From Leifsonia virtsii (GTDB lineage Bacteria > Actinomycetota > Actinomycetes > Actinomycetales > Microbacteriaceae): a stretch of 64,000 nt of DNA. The translations under genes and the position numbers were made by a program. The stretch covers positions 310,001 to 374,000 of the forward strand of contig NZ_JAROCB010000005.1 of NCBI RefSeq assembly GCF_030433675.1. The letters are read 5' to 3'. Positions 42,753-51,437 of the stretch are shown here, piece after piece (position 1 is the first letter of the stretch; each line of letters begins with the position of its first letter). A model generated the notes under the pieces. That model saw only the letters and a program-made list of their open reading frames with translations, had not been told where the DNA came from and searched no databases.

Positions 42753-43091
42753 ATGACGAAGTACGCGATCTGGTTCCCGAGCGAGGCGATGCAGCTGACG
42801 CCGGAGGAGATGCCGCAGGTGGTGACCGACTCGCACGCCGCCGTGCAGGAGATGAAGGACGCCGGGGTCCTCGTCTTCGCGGGCGGCATCGACGAGAGCG
42901 TCGCGCCGGTGCTGGTCGACCGTGACGGTTCCACGACTCCCGGCGGGTTCGGTGGCCGCGTGCTGGACGGCGGTCTCACCGTGGTCGATGTGCCGACGCA
43001 GGAGGACGCCCTGTGCTGGGCCGCCCGCCTCGCGCAGGCCTGCCGTTGCCCGCAGGAGGTGCGAGCCTACGGCGACGACCCCGACGCCTGA
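42753..43091 (+). CDS. YCII-related domain protein
   Basis: A 112-residue protein of the YCII/DGPF family, with an alpha-beta fold related to the ferredoxin-like dimeric barrel. It opens TKYAIWFPSEAMQLTPEEMP, has AGVLVFAGGIDESVAPVLV in the middle and ends QACRCPQEVRAY with a Cys-x-Cys. Family members are small uncharacterised or dehalogenase/sigma-factor-linked proteins. GAGGAGAAGCG is a clear ribosome site before ATG 42753. It follows the preceding gene by 16 bases and is probably co-transcribed. Confidence 0.87.
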   Translation: MTKYAIWFPSEAMQLTPEEMPQVVTDSHAAVQEMKDAGVLVFAGGIDESVAPVLVDRDGSTTPGGFGGRVLDGGLTVVDVPTQEDALCWAARLAQACRCPQEVRAYGDDPDA

Positions 43092-43116
43092 CGCGCTCGG
43101 CGGCTAGGTTCGAGGG

Positions 43117-43446
43117 GTGGAGAGTCCCCGTTTCTGCCCCAGCCGCCGCGGTGGTCGCCGCTGCGAGCGGCCGCTGGGCCATCCCGGGCTGCACCGCCGG
43201 CAGGGCCTGCTCTGGTCGGATGTCGAGGCCGACCCGCCGCGCTGCCCGGGCTCCGGCGAGCCGGGAGAGCCGGCCGCGACGCTCGATGACGGCTTCCCTG
43301 GCGGCCGTGCGCTGTGTCCGCACTGCCTCCGCTTCGTCGCGCTCGACTCCGACGGCCGGCTCGTCGAGCACGACACGACGGACCCGGGTGAGACGGACGA
43401 GGAGCGCGCCGGCTCCCGCGAATGGTTCAACACCCACGGCTGGTGA
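43117..43446 (+). CDS. Hypothetical cysteine-containing small protein
   Basis: A 109-residue protein I cannot assign. Five cysteines are spread in CPSRRGGRRC, a further Cys-Pro-Gly and the CPHC pair (ALCPHCLRFVALDSDGRLVE), which looks like a zinc knuckle. It is acidic near the end (DTTDPGETDEE). It starts at GTG 43117, with TAGGTT six bases upstream and no ribosome site, again leaderless in style. It faces the MarR gene. Confidence 0.6.
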   Translation: MESPRFCPSRRGGRRCERPLGHPGLHRRQGLLWSDVEADPPRCPGSGEPGEPAATLDDGFPGGRALCPHCLRFVALDSDGRLVEHDTTDPGETDEERAGSREWFNTHGW

Positions 43447-43464
43447 CCGCGGCGCCGGGAGGGC

Positions 43465-43968
43465 TCAGGAGGACGAGCGGCGGCGGCGCGGCGCGGCCGA
43501 CCTCGGCGGGTTCGAGCGCATGTGGTCGCGCACGAGGCCGAGCACGCGGTCGAGCTCGGCCACGTCGTCCGGCGTGAGCGGCGCGAGCAGCAGCTCCCGG
43601 AGCACCGCGATGTGGCCGGGGAAGACCGCGGCCAGCACGTCCCGCCCGGCATCGGTGATCGTCACCGTGACGCTGCGCTCGTCGTCCCGGCCGGGCGCCC
43701 GCGTCACCAGACCCCGCTGCTCGAGCACCTGTGCCTGGTAGGTGAGCCCGCTGCGGCTGTAGACGACGCCGTCCGCCAGGTCGGTCATCCGCTGGCTTCC
43801 CTCCGGCGCCTCGCCGAGCCGGGCGAGCAGCTGGAACTGCACGTAGCTGAGCTCGCCGGCCTCGCGCAGCTGCTGCTCGACCGTGTGCTTGAGCAGGCTG
43901 CTCACCTCGATCAGGGAGAAGTAGGCGCTCAGCTCTGCGGGGTCGAGAGCGGGTCGTTCGTCGGACAT
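43465..43968 (-). CDS. MarR family transcriptional regulator (repressor of adjacent oxidoreductase)
   Basis: A 167-residue MarR protein: LSYVQFQLLARLGEAPEGSQ, the recognition helix VVYSRSGLTYQAQVLEQRG, and the wing LVTRAPGRDDERSVTV. It has an extra basic, Ser/Arg-rich C-terminus. It is divergent from the quinone-oxidoreductase-like gene. The 97-bp space holds two 18-bp palindromes. TAGAAT at 43975-43980 lies six bases before its ATG, and one palindrome overlaps the expected -35 region, so it likely represses itself and the oxidoreductase. Confidence 0.94.
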   Translation of the reverse strand: MSDERPALDPAELSAYFSLIEVSSLLKHTVEQQLREAGELSYVQFQLLARLGEAPEGSQRMTDLADGVVYSRSGLTYQAQVLEQRGLVTRAPGRDDERSVTVTITDAGRDVLAAVFPGHIAVLRELLLAPLTPDDVAELDRVLGLVRDHMRSNPPRSAAPRRRRSSS

Positions 43969-43982
43969 GTCGACATTCTACT

Positions 43983-44038
43983 TGCTTCGAACTCGAAGCA
44001 GTGTTATCGTCCTTCTCAGATGCTTCGAATTCGAAGCA
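43983..44038. promoter_or_regulatory. Paired MarR operators in the divergent promoter
   Basis: TGCTTCGAACTCGAAGCA (43983-44000) and the perfect palindrome TGCTTCGAATTCGAAGCA (44021-44038) differ at one base and are 38 bp apart centre to centre. A rightward promoter TTGCTT (43982-43987), 17 bases, TATCGT (44005-44010) lies between and over them. Confidence 0.85.
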
Positions 44039-44065
44039 CACAGTCTCGAGAGAAGGAAGTCAGCC

Positions 44066-45001
44066 ATGAAGGCAGTACGGTTCCACGAGCACGGGGGTCC
44101 CGAGGTGCTGCGGTACGAAGACATCGAGCAGCCGGCCGCCGGTCCGGGTCAGGTGCTCCTCCGCGTCGCCGGCGTCGCGTTCAACGCGGCCGACGGCGGC
44201 ATCCGGGAGGGGCGCCTCCCCATCCCGGTCGCCCTCCCGCACACCCCCGGCTACGACGTGTCGGGCACGGTCGCCGCGCTCGGCGACGGCGTCGACGGGC
44301 TCGCCGCCGGGGAGGCCGTGATCGGGTTCCTCCCGATGACCGACGACGGCGCGGCCGCCGAGTACGTGCTCGCACCCGCCGAAGCCCTGGTCGCGGCCCC
44401 GGCGAGCATCCCGCTGGAGGACGCGGCGGATCTGCCGTCGGTCGCCCTGACCGCCTGGCAGGCGCTGTTCGACGACGCCGGGCTCGGCGAGGGCCAGCGC
44501 GTGCTGATCGTCGGCGCGGGCGGACCGGTCGGCGGCTACGCCGTCCAGCTCGCCGCGCGGGCGGGTGCGCACGTGATCGCGACGGCCAGCCCGCGCAGCC
44601 GTGACAGCGTCGCGGCGTCCGGAGCGGACGAGGTCGTCGACCACACGACCACCTCGCTCCTCGAGGCCGTGACCGAGCCGGTCGACGTGCTGCTCAACCT
44701 CGCACCGCTCGACCCCGACGAGTTCGCCGGCCTGCTGCCGCTCGTCGCGGACGGCGGCGTGGTGGTGAGCACCACGGCCTGGATGCCCGCCCCCTCCGAC
44801 GAGGAGCGCGGCGTGCGCGGCATCGTGGTGTTCGTCCGAAGCGACGCCGCCCAGCTGGCCGAGCTGGTCTCCCGCGTCGACCGCGGCGAGCTGCGCGTGG
44901 AGATCGCCCGTCGGGTTCCGCTGAGCGAGCTCCCCGCCATCCACGCCGAGTCGGCGGCCGGCACCCTGCGCGGGAAGGTCGTGGCCCTCCCTGGCGCGTG
45001 A
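44066..45001 (+). CDS. NADP-dependent quinone oxidoreductase-like MDR protein
   Basis: A 311-residue zinc-independent medium-chain reductase related to quinone oxidoreductase. The opening is MKAVRFHEHGGPEVLRYEDI, and the Rossmann motif is RVLIVGAGGPVGGYAVQLA (about residues 147-165). There are no structural zinc cysteines. It would reduce quinones or enals as part of a redox or xenobiotic response. AGAAGGAAG is the ribosome site for ATG 44066. It is controlled by the divergent MarR through two palindromes, and ends at a long hairpin. Confidence 0.92.
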   Translation: MKAVRFHEHGGPEVLRYEDIEQPAAGPGQVLLRVAGVAFNAADGGIREGRLPIPVALPHTPGYDVSGTVAALGDGVDGLAAGEAVIGFLPMTDDGAAAEYVLAPAEALVAAPASIPLEDAADLPSVALTAWQALFDDAGLGEGQRVLIVGAGGPVGGYAVQLAARAGAHVIATASPRSRDSVAASGADEVVDHTTTSLLEAVTEPVDVLLNLAPLDPDEFAGLLPLVADGGVVVSTTAWMPAPSDEERGVRGIVVFVRSDAAQLAELVSRVDRGELRVEIARRVPLSELPAIHAESAAGTLRGKVVALPGA

Positions 45002-45024
45002 CCGCTTGTACCTCGCGTCGCGAA

Positions 45025-45063
45025 GCGGCCCCGGAATGTACACGCTGTACATCCCGGGGCCGC
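45025..45063 (+). terminator. Hairpin after the quinone oxidoreductase gene
   Basis: A long interrupted inverted repeat: GCGGCCCCGG plus ATGTAC (45025-45041) pairs with GTACAT plus CCGGGGCCGC (45047-45063) around a 5-base loop with one mismatch. It begins 24 bases after the stop. Confidence 0.75.
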
Positions 45064-45087
45064 GCGCGTGCGGCCTAGCATTCCGGC

Positions 45088-45216
45088 ATGAGCGTGGACA
45101 TCGATGTCGACCAGGAGCGGGTGATCGTCCCCCGCGACACCGCTCGCAGCCCGTTGTGGACGGCGCCCGTGTGGCTCTCCGACGGGCTCGATTCCGTCAT
45201 CCTCGGCTACGACTGA
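45088..45216 (+). CDS. Possible 42-residue small protein
   Basis: A short frame whose product begins MSVDIDVDQERVIVPRDTAR and ends LDSVILGYD. TAGCAT lies six bases before the ATG, the same leaderless layout seen at several convincing genes here, and a terminator hairpin sits just upstream, so it would be an independent transcript. No family is recognised and the length alone gives weak support. Confidence 0.4.
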   Translation: MSVDIDVDQERVIVPRDTARSPLWTAPVWLSDGLDSVILGYD

Positions 45217-45241
45217 GGGGCGCAGGGCCCCGGCCTCCGGC

Positions 45242-45778
45242 TCATACCGGCGCGAGCGCCTCCCGCGGCGGGTCGGGCAGCAGAACCTCGATGCGGTCGC
45301 CCGGCCGGACGACGCCTCCCGCGATCACCACGGCCATCACCCCCGCCTTGCGCACCACCGCGCCGTCCTCATCCGTCGCGACGACCTGTTTGAGCAGCCC
45401 CGGCCGGAAGCGGTCGATCTGCACGCACGGATTGCGCAGCCCGGTCAGCTCGACGACGGCGGCGTCGCCGACGCTGAGGCGCGTGCCGCGCGGGAGCCCC
45501 AGGAGGTCCACCCCTTCCGTCGTGATGTTCTCGCCGAGCTGACCCGGCCCGACCTCCGCGGTGACCTCGTCGAAGAGCTCGCGGTGGATGAGGTGGACCT
45601 GGCGCAGGTTCGGCTGCGACGGGTCGCGCCGCACCCGCGAGAGGTGCTGCACGGTCGCGCCGAAGTGCGCGTCGCCTTCGACGCCGAGGCCCGCCACGAG
45701 CCGGATGGCCTCCTCCGGCTCTTTCGAGAAGCGGTGCTCCCCGTCCCGGCTGACCCCGACCACGCGCGCGCTCGTCAT
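45242..45778 (-). CDS. MOSC domain-containing protein
   Basis: A 178-residue stand-alone MOSC domain, the beta-barrel found in molybdenum-cofactor sulfurases and in YiiM-type reductases. It has GLGVEGDAHFGATVQHLSRV, the LGENITTEGVDLLGLPRGTR motif and the conserved Cys C118 (GLRNPCVQIDRF) that would carry the sulfide or contact the cofactor. It lacks partner domains, so it may act in sulfur transfer or N-hydroxylated-base reduction. It is monocistronic. Confidence 0.9.
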   Translation of the reverse strand: MTSARVVGVSRDGEHRFSKEPEEAIRLVAGLGVEGDAHFGATVQHLSRVRRDPSQPNLRQVHLIHRELFDEVTAEVGPGQLGENITTEGVDLLGLPRGTRLSVGDAAVVELTGLRNPCVQIDRFRPGLLKQVVATDEDGAVVRKAGVMAVVIAGGVVRPGDRIEVLLPDPPREALAPV

Positions 45779-45845
45779 CCCTCCATCGTGGCCCGGCCGA
45801 GACGGCGCGTCCAGCGTGGCCCGGCGCGTCGTCTCCGGGCCTGAG

Positions 45846-46307
45846 CTACGCCCGGCCGGCCCCCGCCTGAGCGGCCGGGACGGGCAGCCGCCCCGTCCGC
45901 ACCAGGATCTCGAACCGGTCGGGCACGCCCCAGTGCTCCACGATCCGTCCGTTCACGATTCGCGCGATGTCGAGCACGGTGAACCGCACGGGGAGCCCGC
46001 TGGGCGGCCCGAGGAAAGGACCGGTGTTGGTCGCCGTGCCCTCCGCCCTGACCCAGATGGTGTCGCCGCTCTCGACCCAGTCGCCGATGCTGAAGCTCAG
46101 GTCGGGCATGGCGGTATGGACGTCGGTCATCCCCTTCTTGATCTTGGCGATCGCTTCCGCGCCGTTCCCGGCGAGTCCGAACTGGTGCTCGACCAGCTCG
46201 GGCGAGCACAGTTCGTCGACGACCTCGGTGCGACCCGAGGCGAATCCTTCGACGAGCATCCGCTCCATGATGCGCAGTGCGGGCGATCCCGCGGTGTTCC
46301 CGGACAT
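45846..46307 (-). CDS. SnoaL-like polyketide-cyclase-fold protein (ester cyclase family)
   Basis: A 153-residue NTF2/SnoaL-like protein: ELVEHQFGLAGNGAEAIAKI, MTDVHTAMPDLSFSIGDWVE, IWVRAEGTATNTGPFLG and GRIVEHWGVPDRFEILVR. Such small cone-shaped barrels act as cyclases or isomerases, or simply bind small molecules. GAAGGAG precedes ATG 46307; an ATG seven codons earlier is less well placed. It is divergent from a TetR gene, with tandem operator repeats between, so it is the likely target of that regulator. Confidence 0.87.
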   Translation of the reverse strand: MSGNTAGSPALRIMERMLVEGFASGRTEVVDELCSPELVEHQFGLAGNGAEAIAKIKKGMTDVHTAMPDLSFSIGDWVESGDTIWVRAEGTATNTGPFLGPPSGLPVRFTVLDIARIVNGRIVEHWGVPDRFEILVRTGRLPVPAAQAGAGRA

Positions 46308-46330
46308 CTCGACTCCTTCGTCATGCACTC

Positions 46331-46370
46331 ATGCTGTATTGAGTGCAGTAATACTGCATTGAATGCAGTA
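46331..46370. promoter_or_regulatory. Tandem 20-bp TetR operators
   Basis: ATGCTGTATTGAGTGCAGTA (46331-46350) and ATACTGCATTGAATGCAGTA (46351-46370) are abutting direct copies matching at 17 of 20 bases. The second contains TACTGCATT-G-AATGCAGTA, a perfect 9-bp-arm palindrome. They lie between the SnoaL-like and TetR genes; TAGTAT, the likely -10 of the TetR gene, follows at 46372-46377. Confidence 0.8.
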
Positions 46371-46384
46371 CTAGTATCGACCCT

Positions 46385-46999
46385 GTGGATGCCGACGTCA
46401 AGATCACGTCGTACCGGCAGGAGCAGGCGCTGGCGACGAGGAACCGGATCGCCGTGGCGGCGCAGGCCCTGTTCGCTCGGAACGGCTATGCGGTGACCAG
46501 CATCGACGCGATCGCCCAGGAGGCCGGCGTCGCGACCCGCACGGTCTACGCGAGCTTCGGCGCGAAGCGGGAGATCCTCAACCTCATCTGCGAACGCTGG
46601 CTCGAGCGTGCTCGGGCCCGCGAGCTCGCCCAGGAGGTCCTCGCGGAACCGGACCCCCGCGCGCGCATCCTGGGCGCGGCGCACTGGCTCACGGTGCTGT
46701 ACTCCACCGACTTCGACGTCGTCCGCATCCTCGACGCCGCCGCAGACGAGGACGCCGAGACCCAGGTGCTGCTGCGGTCGAAGCTGCGCGGGCGCAACCG
46801 GGTGATGGATTCGCTCATCGCGTCGGTCGAGGATGTCCTCGCTGTCCCGCTCGCCGAGGCGCAATCCGTCTACCGCGCACTCGCGGCCACGGGGGTCTAC
46901 CGCGAGCTCGTCGTCGACTCCGGCTGGGGTGCCGACCGGTTCGAGGAGTGGCTCGGCCGGATGCTGACGGACCAGCTGCTCCCGCCGTCGGGCGCCTGA
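46385..46999 (+). CDS. TetR family transcriptional regulator
   Basis: A 204-residue TetR protein. The DNA-binding domain is at about residues 15-65 (LFARNGYAVTSIDAIAQEAG then VATRTVYASFGAKREILNLI). The C-terminal ligand domain has LTVLYSTDFDVVRILDAAAD. The start at GTG 46385 is seven bases after TAGTAT, with no ribosome site, so it is probably leaderless; ATG 46388 is the next codon. It is divergent from the SnoaL-like gene and presumably binds the tandem repeats between them. Confidence 0.93.
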   Translation: MDADVKITSYRQEQALATRNRIAVAAQALFARNGYAVTSIDAIAQEAGVATRTVYASFGAKREILNLICERWLERARARELAQEVLAEPDPRARILGAAHWLTVLYSTDFDVVRILDAAADEDAETQVLLRSKLRGRNRVMDSLIASVEDVLAVPLAEAQSVYRALAATGVYRELVVDSGWGADRFEEWLGRMLTDQLLPPSGA

Positions 47000-47002
47000 C
47001 CG

Positions 47003-48961
47003 TCAGATCTCGACGTCGCTGCCCATCGTGACCGTGCGCAGCGGCGGCAGGTCGAACCGCGCCGCCGGGTCCGCGGCGTTGTGCGCGAGCGCGACGAACA
47101 GCGACCGGCGCCAGCGCACCATGCTCTTGGTCCGGGTCGTGCGGATGGCGCCGCGCGAGATGAAGTACGACGCGTGGGTGAGATCCTCTGCCTTGATCGG
47201 CAGCGCGCCGACACGGCAGGCCGCCCGCAGCGCCTTCGGGATGTCGGGGTCGTCGGAGAACCCGAACCGGATGCCGAGGTACTCGATGCCGTCGTCCGCG
47301 TACCCGAGGTCGTCGTACTCGAACGCCTCCGCCGGCGGGACGTGCGGCACCTGCGCGAACCCGACGGAGACGATGATGACGTGCTCGTGCAGCACGTGGT
47401 TGTGCTTGACGTTCGCCCGCAGCGCGAGCGGAGTGCTGTCCTTGTTGGGGTGCGGGAACACCGCGACGCCCGGCACGCGTGGCAGCCGCTCCTCCTGCAC
47501 GTGCTCGATGAACTCCGTCAGCGAGCCCTCCTTGCGCTTCCTGTCCTCCTGCACCAGGCGGCGGCCGCGGCGCCAGGTCGTCATGATCAGGATGACGACC
47601 CCGGCGATCAGCAGCGGCACCCAGCCGCCGTTGATGATCTTGGAGAGGTTACCGGCGAGGAACGCGAGTTCGAGGCCGCCGAAGACCACGCCCGCGAGCA
47701 CGATCTTCCACGGCGCCCAGTTCCACAGCCTCCGGGACACGAGCAGCAGCAGGACCGTGTCGACGACCAGGGCTCCGGTGACCGAGATGCCGTACGCCGT
47801 GGAGAGCCGGTCGGACGAACCGAAGATGAGTGTGACCGCCATCACGCCGAGGAAGAGCAGCACGTTGACCGCCGGCATGTAGATCTGGCCGCCCTCGCGC
47901 TCGGACGTCTGCCGCACGGTGAGCGGCGGCAGCAGCCCGAGCTGCACGGCCTGCCGCGACAGTGAGAACGCCCCCGAGATCACGGCCTGGCTGGCAATGA
48001 CGGTCGCCGCCGTCGCCAGGATCACGACCGGGAGTCGCGACCATTCGGGGAACAGCAGGAAGAACGGGTTCGCCTTCGCCTCCGGACGGTTCAGCACCAG
48101 CGCCGCCTGGCCGAGGTAGTTGATCGTCAGCGCCGGGAACACCAGGAAGAACCACGCCCTCCGGATGGGCGAGCGGCCGAAGTGGCCCATGTCGGCGTAG
48201 AGCGCCTCGGCACCGGTGATGACGAGCACCACGGCGCCGAGCGCGATGAACGAGATCGCGGGATGCGCGACGATGAACGTCACGGCGAACGTGGGGGAGA
48301 GGCCGACCAGCACGGAGGGGTACTGGATCACCATCCCGAGCCCGGCCACCGCCAGCACCACGAACCACAGCACCATCACCGGGCCGAACAGCACGCCGAC
48401 CCGGCCGGTCCCGAACCGTTGCAGCGCGAACAGCGCGATCAGGATGACGGCCGCGATCGGCAGCACCAGGTGCGAGATCGCCGGCGTCGTGACGTGGAGG
48501 CCCTCGACCGCGGAGAGGACGCTGATCGCGGGCGTGATGATCGAGTCGCCGTAGAATAGCGAGACGCCGACGATGCCGATCACGAGCAGCACCCCGGCCT
48601 TGCCCGCCTTGTGGGCGTACAGCCGCTGGGCGAGCGCAGCGAGGGCCATGACGCCGCCCTCGCCGTCGTTGTCCGCGCGCATCAGGATGCCCAGGTACTT
48701 GATCGAGACGATGATCGTGATGCTCCAGAACATCAGCGACACCACGCCGTACACGTCGTCCTGGTTGGGTCGCACGGCCCCGCCGTCGAGCAGGAACACG
48801 GTCTTGAGCGCGTAGAGCGGACTGGTGCCGATATCGCCGAACACGACCCCCAGCGCCGCCAGAGCGGTCGCGTACAGCGCGGGGCGGCCGACGCCCGCCG
48901 GGTGCCGGGGGACGCTCGTGGACGGTGGGCGCGACCCGCCGGCTTTGGCTGTGACCTTCAT
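47003..48961 (-). CDS. kup: Kup-type potassium uptake transporter
   Basis: A 652-residue potassium/proton symporter of the KUP/HAK/KT family, normal in size. The first helix motif LGVVFGDIGTSPLYALKTVF is present, followed by YVFGDxxx-like DDVYGVVSLMFWSITIIVSI and GEGGVMALAALAQRLYAHKA. About twelve membrane segments are followed by a C-terminal cytoplasmic domain from about residue 460 (RVPGVAVFPHPNKDSTPLAL). It ends three bases from the converging TetR stop. TACCGT lies eight bases upstream of the ATG. Confidence 0.95.
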   Translation of the reverse strand: MKVTAKAGGSRPPSTSVPRHPAGVGRPALYATALAALGVVFGDIGTSPLYALKTVFLLDGGAVRPNQDDVYGVVSLMFWSITIIVSIKYLGILMRADNDGEGGVMALAALAQRLYAHKAGKAGVLLVIGIVGVSLFYGDSIITPAISVLSAVEGLHVTTPAISHLVLPIAAVILIALFALQRFGTGRVGVLFGPVMVLWFVVLAVAGLGMVIQYPSVLVGLSPTFAVTFIVAHPAISFIALGAVVLVITGAEALYADMGHFGRSPIRRAWFFLVFPALTINYLGQAALVLNRPEAKANPFFLLFPEWSRLPVVILATAATVIASQAVISGAFSLSRQAVQLGLLPPLTVRQTSEREGGQIYMPAVNVLLFLGVMAVTLIFGSSDRLSTAYGISVTGALVVDTVLLLLVSRRLWNWAPWKIVLAGVVFGGLELAFLAGNLSKIINGGWVPLLIAGVVILIMTTWRRGRRLVQEDRKRKEGSLTEFIEHVQEERLPRVPGVAVFPHPNKDSTPLALRANVKHNHVLHEHVIIVSVGFAQVPHVPPAEAFEYDDLGYADDGIEYLGIRFGFSDDPDIPKALRAACRVGALPIKAEDLTHASYFISRGAIRTTRTKSMVRWRRSLFVALAHNAADPAARFDLPPLRTVTMGSDVEI

Positions 48962-49057
48962 CTCTGGCCACGGTACCCCGGCGACGGCCCGCCCGCGCTA
49001 GTGTGTGGGTCGCGGCGCGCGCGCCGGCCGGCGCCGCCCCGGCGGGAGGAGGTCCGC

Positions 49058-51349
49058 GTGCGCGTCATGTCCTGGCTGAGCGGCCACGATCCCGGGCTGA
49101 TGGCGCTGCGCCGGGCCGGGCGGGCGGCGATCGCCGTTCCGCTGCTCTTCCTGCTCGGGAGCCGGGTGATCGGCAGCCCCGAAGTGGCGCTGTTCTCGGC
49201 GTTCGGCTCGTTCGCGCTGCTGCTCTTCGTCGACTTCGGCGGTCCGCTGCGGGAGCGGGTGCAGGCGCAGGTCGCGCTCGCCGTCGCGGGCGGGGCGCTC
49301 GTCGCGCTGGGGACGCTCGCGTCCTCCCCGGTCTGGCTCTCCGCGTCGGCGATGGCCGTCGTCGCGCTCGTCGTGCTGTTCGCCGGGTCGGTCAGCTCGG
49401 TCATCGCCTCGGCGGGGACCTCGCTGCTGCTCACCTTCATCCTCCCGGTGATGCTGCCGGGAACCCCGGCCTCCGTCGGCCCGCGCCTGCTCGGCTGGGG
49501 CATCGCCGCGCTGGTCAGCGTCGCCGCGATCACGCTGCTCTGGCCGGCGCCCGTCCGCGAGCCCCTGCGTGGCCGGGCGGCCGAGGCCTGCCGCGCGCTC
49601 GCGGCCCGCGTCCGTTCCCTGGCGCCGGGGGAGCTGTCGCCCGCGGCGGTCGCGGATGCCGATGCGACGGCCGCCGAGGCGCAGGCCGCGGTGACCGCCC
49701 TGCACACCGGCTTCCTCGCGACCCCGTACCGGCCGACCGGGCTCAGCGCTCCGGCCCGGACGGTGGTGCGCCTGGTCGACGAGCTGCTCTGGCTGAACAG
49801 CGTCGTCGACCAGCTCGACCGGCACATCCGGATGCCGCACGACACCCCGGCGCCCGCGCACGAGGCCGCCCGCACGGTCCGGGAGGCCGCGGCCGACGTG
49901 CTCGACCGCGGCGCCGCCCTCCTCGCCGGTCACGGCGGCGACCCGGCCGAGCTCGACGCCGCCCTCGAACGGCTGTCGTTCGCGCGCAGCTCGGTCGAGG
50001 CGGCCACGCTGTCGCCCGCGTTCGCCGAGTTCGGAGGGCGCGACGGCGGCTCCGGAATGTCGGCCGACGCCGTGATCGTCGCGCTCGGCCCCGGCTTCCG
50101 GGCCCAGGAGCTCGCCTACGCGGTGATGACCGTAGGCCGCAACATCGTCCTGACCGCACAGGCGGAGCGCCGCTCCTGGTGGCAGCGGACCCTCGGCCGC
50201 CAGCCCGGCGACCTGGCCGGTCCCGTCGCCGCCGCGGCCGAGCGCGCCTCCGGGTACGTGGGCTGGAACTCCGTCTGGCTGCGCAACAGCATCCGTGGCG
50301 CGATCGGCCTCGGCCTCGCCGTGCTGATCGCCAAGCTGACCGGCGTCGAGCACGCCTTCTGGGTGGTGCTCGGCACGCTCTCCGTGCTCCGGTCGAGCGC
50401 GCTGAGCACCGGGCAGACCGCGTTGCGCGGTGTGCTCGGGACGGTGATCGGCGTCGTCGTCGGAGCGCTGGCGCTGCTCGCGCTCGGCTCCAACCCGGTC
50501 GTGCTCTGGCTGGTGCTGCCGGTCGCCATCCTGATCGCCGGGGTGGCGCCCTCCGCGATCTCGTTCGCGGCCGGGCAGGCGGCGTTCACGGTGGTGCTCG
50601 TGCTGCTGTTCAACATCATCGCGCCCGCCGGGTGGACGGTCGGGCTCGTCCGGATCGAGGATGTGGCGCTCGGCTGCGCCGTCAGCCTGGTCGTCGGCGC
50701 GCTGTTCTGGCCGCGCGGGGCCGCCGCGTCACTCCGCTCGGCGGTCGCCGACGCGTACCTGGCCGGGGTCGACTACCTCCGGGCGGCGGTGGCCTTCGGA
50801 GCGGGCCGCTGCGATCCGTCCGCGCCGGAGCATCCGGAGCCGCACCAGCAGTCCCTTCGCGCGGCCGCTGCCTCCCGGCGGCTGGACGACGCGTTCCGCA
50901 CGTTCCTGACCGAGCGCGGGTCGAAGACGCGCCCGCTCTCCGAGGTCTCCGCGACCGTGACCGGCGTCGCGGGCGTGCGGCTGGCGGCCGACGCCATCCT
51001 GGAGCTGTGGCGCGGCCAGGCGCCCGCCAGAAGCGACCACGCCTCGACGCGGCAGGCGCTGCTCGACCCGATGGACCGGCTGCAGCACTGGTACGCCGAC
51101 CTCGCCGCCCAGCTGGTCGCGCTCGGCCCGCTGCCGGAACCCGATCGGGCGGATCCGACCGCGAGCGACGAGCTGGCCGCCGCGGTCCGCGAGGACCTCG
51201 ACGGCCCCGTGGACGCGATGGCGACGGCGGTGCGCATCATCTGGACCGCCGACTACCTGCAGGTCGTCCGCAGGCTGGAGCGCGCGATCGTCCGCCCGGC
51301 GATGCTGTTGCGGGACGACGCGTCGCCCGGCGGGCGAAGTTCCGGCTGA
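49058..51349 (+). CDS. FUSC family (fusaric-acid-resistance-like) membrane protein
   Basis: A 763-residue protein with two membrane halves, about residues 18-170 (ALFSAFGSFALLLFVDFGGP) and 420-570 (SIRGAIGLGLAVLIAKLTGV, FWVVLGTLSVLRSSALSTGQ). Each half is followed by a helical cytoplasmic domain. This is the layout of FUSC/aromatic-acid-exporter-like proteins, which are thought to export aromatic acids or other toxic organic compounds. I chose GTG 49058 because GGAGGAGG ends five bases before it; ATG 49067 is the alternative. It is divergent from kup and ends before two hairpins. Confidence 0.88.
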   Translation: MRVMSWLSGHDPGLMALRRAGRAAIAVPLLFLLGSRVIGSPEVALFSAFGSFALLLFVDFGGPLRERVQAQVALAVAGGALVALGTLASSPVWLSASAMAVVALVVLFAGSVSSVIASAGTSLLLTFILPVMLPGTPASVGPRLLGWGIAALVSVAAITLLWPAPVREPLRGRAAEACRALAARVRSLAPGELSPAAVADADATAAEAQAAVTALHTGFLATPYRPTGLSAPARTVVRLVDELLWLNSVVDQLDRHIRMPHDTPAPAHEAARTVREAAADVLDRGAALLAGHGGDPAELDAALERLSFARSSVEAATLSPAFAEFGGRDGGSGMSADAVIVALGPGFRAQELAYAVMTVGRNIVLTAQAERRSWWQRTLGRQPGDLAGPVAAAAERASGYVGWNSVWLRNSIRGAIGLGLAVLIAKLTGVEHAFWVVLGTLSVLRSSALSTGQTALRGVLGTVIGVVVGALALLALGSNPVVLWLVLPVAILIAGVAPSAISFAAGQAAFTVVLVLLFNIIAPAGWTVGLVRIEDVALGCAVSLVVGALFWPRGAAASLRSAVADAYLAGVDYLRAAVAFGAGRCDPSAPEHPEPHQQSLRAAAASRRLDDAFRTFLTERGSKTRPLSEVSATVTGVAGVRLAADAILELWRGQAPARSDHASTRQALLDPMDRLQHWYADLAAQLVALGPLPEPDRADPTASDELAAAVREDLDGPVDAMATAVRIIWTADYLQVVRRLERAIVRPAMLLRDDASPGGRSSG

Positions 51350-51365
51350 CGCGCATCCGCCCGGC

Positions 51366-51393
51366 TGTCGAGAGGGCGTGTCGCCCTTCGACA
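51366..51393 (+). terminator. First hairpin after the FUSC gene
   Basis: TGTCGA-AGGGCG pairs with CGCCCT-TCGACA around a 3-base loop with one bulged G, starting 16 bases after the stop. Confidence 0.6.
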
Positions 51394-51437
51394 CCGCGTA
51401 CAGCGCGGGCGTCCGCAGGCGCGCCTTAGCATCGCAG

